Source: Methylohalomonas sp034521715 (GTDB lineage Bacteria > Pseudomonadota > Gammaproteobacteria > Methylohalomonadales > Methylohalomonadaceae). From it: DNA of 64,000 nucleotides. How positions within the stretch are numbered: position 1 is the first letter of the stretch; the number at the start of each line of letters is the position of its first letter. The notes beneath the pieces are model-generated. The model worked only from the letters and a program-made list of their open reading frames with translations. It did no database searches and had not been told where the DNA came from. The translations under genes were made by a program, and so were the position numbers. The DNA is taken from NCBI GenBank assembly GCA_034521715.1, contig JAXHLY010000002.1, forward strand, positions 186,001-250,000, written 5' to 3'. Below are positions 61,014-64,000 of the stretch, one piece after another.

Positions 61014-62153
61014 ATGAAAATTGTCGCCGATCGTTACCTGCCGGGTATAACCAGTGCCTTCGATGATACTGTGGAGGTGGTGCCGTGCGAACCCGAGTTC
61101 ATACAAAACGCTGCTCTGCATGACTGTGATGCATTGCTGGTCAGAACGGTCACGCGGGTTGATGAATCCCTGCTGAGGGGCACGCCGGTACGTTTCGTCG
61201 GTACGGCAACCAGTGGCAGTGATCATGTCGATAGGGATTATCTGGCCGCACACGGGATCGGTTTCACCGATGCTGCAGGCAGTAATGCCCGGCCGGTGGC
61301 CGAATATGTGCTTAGTGCGCTGGCGGTTCTGTGTGAACAGAAGGGGCGGGATATTACCGATCATCGGTCGGCATCATCGGTTGTGGCCATGTCGGCTCGC
61401 AGCTGGCGGAGCTGCTGGATATTCTCGGCGTGGAAACCCTGTTGAACGATCCGCCGCTTGCCGATCAGGGTGACTCGCGTGATTTACGCGAACTGGATGA
61501 GGTCCTGGAAGCCGACGTCGTCACGCTGCATGTACCGTTTGCCACTGGCGGCGACCATCCGACCGCTGATTTGCTTAACGCCGGCAGGCTGATGCGGATG
61601 AAACGGGGTGCCTGCCTGATCAACACGGCCCGCGGCGGAGTTGTTGATGAAAGCAGCCTCAAGAATGCCATGGCGACGCGGGAATTACGGGGGGTACTGG
61701 ATGTCTGGCGGCATGAGCCGGCGATTGATTCGGGGCTGGCGGCGGCCGTCATGCTGGGTACGCCGCATATTGCCGGCTACAGCCTGGATGCCAAACTCCG
61801 GGCCACGGCCGATGGTCTGCCGGGCTACGTGTGATTATTTCGACCTGCGCCCGGGCCCGCCTCGGCATGAAAACACTGCCGGCGAACCAGAGACACTGCC
61901 GTTGACGGGCAGCGATTTCGCCGAACAGGCCAGACTGGCCATATTGAACAGTTATGATATCCGTGGCGATGCCGGTGCACTCAGGCGCATGTTACGGCTG
62001 CCGGCACCGGAACAGCCGGCATATTTCAGCGCATTGCGCCAGGATTACCGGCTGCGGCGCGAATTTTCATCGTTAACGCTGGAACTGCGCGGACCGGCCT
62101 GCAGGCAGGCAAGGCAATTCCGCCAGCTCGGGTTCCGGGTCGCGTCGGTCTGA
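61014..62153 (+). CDS. pdxB: Erythronate-4-phosphate dehydrogenase
   Basis: Second step of pyridoxal phosphate synthesis. About 379 codons: KIVADRYLPGITSAFDDTVE, LLVRTVTRVDESLLRGTPVR, FVGTATSGSDHVDRDYLAAH, the NAD fold GIIGCGHVGSQLAELLDILG (seen across frameshifts near 61368 and 61430), VTLHVPFATGGDHPTADLL, NTARGGVVDESSL and TPHIAGYSLDAKLRATADGL. After a shift near 61820 comes the PdxB-specific C-terminal dimerisation domain (FSALRQDYRLRREFSSLTLE). ATG 61014 fits the family start better than 61002. Confidence 0.92.
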
Positions 62154-62190
62154 GGCAATCACCCGGTATCAATGACACAATAATCAGATA

Positions 62191-62792
62191 ATGACACGAC
62201 TCGGCTTCCTGGTTTCCCATCGTGGCACGAACATGCAGGCTGTTGTTGATGCCTGTCAGTCCGGCCGGCTGCCGGCGATCCCCGCCGTGGTCATCAGTAA
62301 CAATCACAACGCCGGGGCACTGACCCGGGCGCAGGCCTTCGGTATCCCGGCCTATCACTTGAGCCACAAGGGCTTCAAGGATGCCGAGGCGCTGGACCAG
62401 GCGATGGTCAGGACACTCGAGCGGCATCTGGTGGACTGGGTGCTGACCCTGGGTTACATGAAAAAGCTCGGGCCGCAGCTGATCCGGGCCTACCGCAACC
62501 GCATTATCAATATCCATCCATCACTGCTGCCGAAATACGGTGGCCGGGGCATGTACGGCCGGCACGTGCACGAGGCGGTTATCGCCGCCGGCGAGGTCGA
62601 AACCGGCGTCACCATTCATCTGGTAAACGAGGAGTACGATCAGGGCCCGATACTGGCACAGACGCGGGTACCGGTCCGGCCCGACGATACCGCGGACAGC
62701 CTGGCGGCCCGGGTGCTGGAGCCGAGCATGCGTTTTTGGTTGAGACGTTGGGCAAGCTACTCGACGGCAGCCTGAGCTGCCGGACGAGATGA
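62191..62792 (+). CDS. purN: Phosphoribosylglycinamide formyltransferase-like protein
   Basis: PurN-family formyltransferase for purine synthesis. RLGFLVSHRGTNMQAVVDAC (phosphate-binding SxxGTN), VVISNNHNAGALTRAQAFGI, LTLGYMKKLGP, INIHPSLLPKYGGRGMYGRH (catalytic HP region and drug-binding loop), HEAVIAAGEVETGVTIHLVN, EEYDQGPILAQTRVPV. The NIHPSLLP motif is intact. A frameshift near 62722 changes the end; restored it reads EHAFLVETLGKLLDGSLSC, ending at 62792. The VLTLGYM in place of LAGFM-type sequence marks a divergent PurN subgroup. Confidence 0.85.
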
Positions 62793-62806
62793 CAGTTGTG
62801 ATCACA

Positions 62807-62925
62807 TCGGTCCGCGAATGAACGCGAATACACGCGAATAAATAAAGATTCCTCACGTTCGTTCGGAATGACAGTGATTCATCATCCCCGCCTCCGCAGG
62901 AATAACGGCAGAGATGCCGGGTTAC
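62807..62925. repeat. CCGCGAAT and GGAATGAC repeat island after purN
   Basis: TCCGCGAATGAACGCGAATA followed by CACGCGAAT (62811-62839), 15 bases after the purN stop, then CGTTCGGAATGAC and CCTCCGCAGGAATAACGG (about 62861-62908), another common intergenic type. No gene. Confidence 0.7.
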
Positions 62926-62950
62926 ACCGGCGCCAATCCGACCTGCCATG

Positions 62951-63364
62951 TTATTCCTCCACCGTAATCGTGATTTTCTCCGACACCACCGGCGGATCAT
63001 GTGGAATGTGGTTATGGTCACCCAGCAGCAGTTGCAGGGTATGCGTGCCCGGCGCCAGATCCACTGTTGTCTGTGTCTGGCCACCGCCGAAATGGCGGTG
63101 CTGTTCATCGCTGGGTACGGGCCGGTCCAGCGGTGGCAGGCCCGTGTCGATCAGCAGGTGATGATGGCCGGTGCCGGTTTTTTCGATACCGGCCGGCGCA
63201 ACCCCCATGTTTTTCAGTCCAAAGCGCACGGTTACCGGGCTGGTAACGGTGGCACCGTCGGCGGGGCTGATAAAGTACACTTCCGCATTTTCCGGGGCCG
63301 GTGTCCGGGCGATTGCCAGCGGACTTGCCAGTAACAGGATCAGGCAGGTTTTCAGATAACGCAT
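62951..63364 (-). CDS. DUF4399 periplasmic protein
   Basis: 137 residues: signal peptide MRYLKTCLILLLASPLAIA, then NAEVYFISPADGATVTSPVT, VRFGLKNMGVAPAG, TGTGHHHLLIDTGLPPLDRP, FGGGQTQTTVDLAPGTHTLQ and LLLGDHNHIPHDPPVVSEKI. The two histidine clusters (GHHHLL, GDHNHIPH) are the hallmark of DUF4399; the domain is often annotated without function. Metal binding is suggested by the histidines but not known. Divergent from mlaF. Confidence 0.85.
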   Translation of the reverse strand: MRYLKTCLILLLASPLAIARTPAPENAEVYFISPADGATVTSPVTVRFGLKNMGVAPAGIEKTGTGHHHLLIDTGLPPLDRPVPSDEQHRHFGGGQTQTTVDLAPGTHTLQLLLGDHNHIPHDPPVVSEKITITVEE

Positions 63365-63555
63365 GATGCACTCCTTGGAATGGTTTGCCATGTTGAAATC
63401 CATGATTGAGCAGGTAATGGGGCAACTGAACAATTCAATTATAGAGACTCGTTCTGGCGCCCGGTGTTCGGGGCATGACGGCGCTTTCCGGGTCTCGGTT
63501 GACGCCGCGAGAGAGCTCCCGGAGAATAGCGCTCTTTGTACAGCCTACCCTGCGC

Positions 63556-64000
63556 ATGCTGAATAACAATAACGAGTTGACGGCTACTACTACGCCTCTG
63601 GTCAAGATTCGCGGCCTGACGTTCCATCGTGGTGGCCGCCTGATTTTCGATAATGTCGATATCGATATCCCGTGTGGTGCAATTACCGGCATCATGGGTC
63701 CGAGCGGCTGTGGCAAGACCACCCTGCTGCGGCTCATTGGCGGCCAGCTCAAGCCGGCGGCCGGCACGGTCGAGTTCGACGGCATGGTTATCAACCGCCT
63801 GCGGCGCCCACAATTATTCGAGGTACGCAAGCGTATGGGCATGCTGTTCCAGAGCGGCGCCTTGCTTACCGACATGAATCTTTTCGACAATATCGCCTTC
63901 CCGCTGCGCGAGCATACCGCCCTGCCGGAGTCCATGATTCATGACCTGGTAATCATGAAACTCGAGGCCGTCGGCCTGCGTGGCGCCCGCTACCTGATGC
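63556..64000 (+). CDS. mlaF: Phospholipid-asymmetry ABC ATPase MlaF (partial)
   Basis: Start of an mla operon; ATPase of the Mla system that keeps outer-membrane lipid asymmetry. 148 codons are visible: LVKIRGLTFHRGGRLIFDNV, Walker A GIMGPSGCGKTTLLRLIGGQ, VRKRMGMLFQSGALLTDMNL (Q-loop and the Mla-typical SGALFTDM-like segment) and FDNIAFPLREHTALPESMIH. The window ends before the ABC signature. A short poly-Asn stretch (MLNNNNEL) starts the protein. Confidence 0.93.
   Translation, partial: MLNNNNELTATTTPLVKIRGLTFHRGGRLIFDNVDIDIPCGAITGIMGPSGCGKTTLLRLIGGQLKPAAGTVEFDGMVINRLRRPQLFEVRKRMGMLFQSGALLTDMNLFDNIAFPLREHTALPESMIHDLVIMKLEAVGLRGARYLM

Overview
The window comes from a gammaproteobacterial chromosome. 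Gene order is that of the class: rpe-gph-trpE; bamC/dapA divergent from gcvR/bcp; ndk-rlmN-pilW-rodZ-hisS-yfgM-bamB-der; pepA-holC-valS divergent from lptF-lptG; pcnB-folK-panBCD; queA-tgt-yajC-secD-secF; and the start of an mla operon. The GC-rich base composition, a RegB/RegA redox pair and a bacteriophytochrome suggest a non-enteric environmental lineage, perhaps near the Chromatiales, but no marker here fixes the taxon.

Layout. 0-4.7 kb is the only clearly accessory part: a broken P4-type integrase, then bphO (heme oxygenase) overlapping a bacteriophytochrome-GGDEF gene, a complete pathway from heme to biliverdin to light-controlled cyclic di-GMP. 4.7-10.3 kb holds rpe-gph-trpE, a hydrolase, a DUF4870 membrane protein and queG. 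10.3-17.2 kb holds perM, two small unknowns, phoH-type ATPase, bcp, gcvR, dapA and bamC. 17.4-25.9 kb is the long ndk-to-der block on the minus strand. 26.0-33.3 kb is an IscR-headed SUF iron-sulfur operon (iscR-sufA-sufB-sufC-sufD-sufS-sufU-sufT-Rieske) with a near-consensus IscR operator. 33.3-45.0 kb holds a GlcG-like gene, cysE, valS, holC, pepA, lptFG, an RDD protein and a hydrolase. 45.4-54.0 kb has tRNA-Glu, pcnB, folK, a deoxynucleoside kinase, panBCD, a flavin reductase-like protein and regBA. 54-64 kb has a CinA-type protein, tRNA-Leu, queA, tgt, yajC, secDF, pdxB, purN, a DUF4399 protein and the first part of mlaF.

Two whole-window properties matter. First, dozens of single-base frameshifts break essential genes (trpE, dapA, der, bamB, sufC, valS, lptG, panB, secD, queA, tgt and others) although reading continues cleanly in another frame. 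This is far more likely to be uncorrected sequencing error than biology, so coordinates of broken genes are given for the whole gene, and 'pseudogene' cannot be inferred from a frameshift here. Second, many intergenic gaps are filled by short repeat islands: 7-bp tandem repeats of varying sequence (GTGAATC, CGAGATA, TTCCTCG, CAGTCAC) and a CCGCGAAT/ACGCGAAT family, usually directly after stop codons and often closed by an inverted copy at the other side.

No clearly novel defence, mobile or biosynthetic system was found. The best leads are the phytochrome module, the repeat islands, the IscR operator and a promoter-plus-terminator unit between regB and the cinA-like gene.
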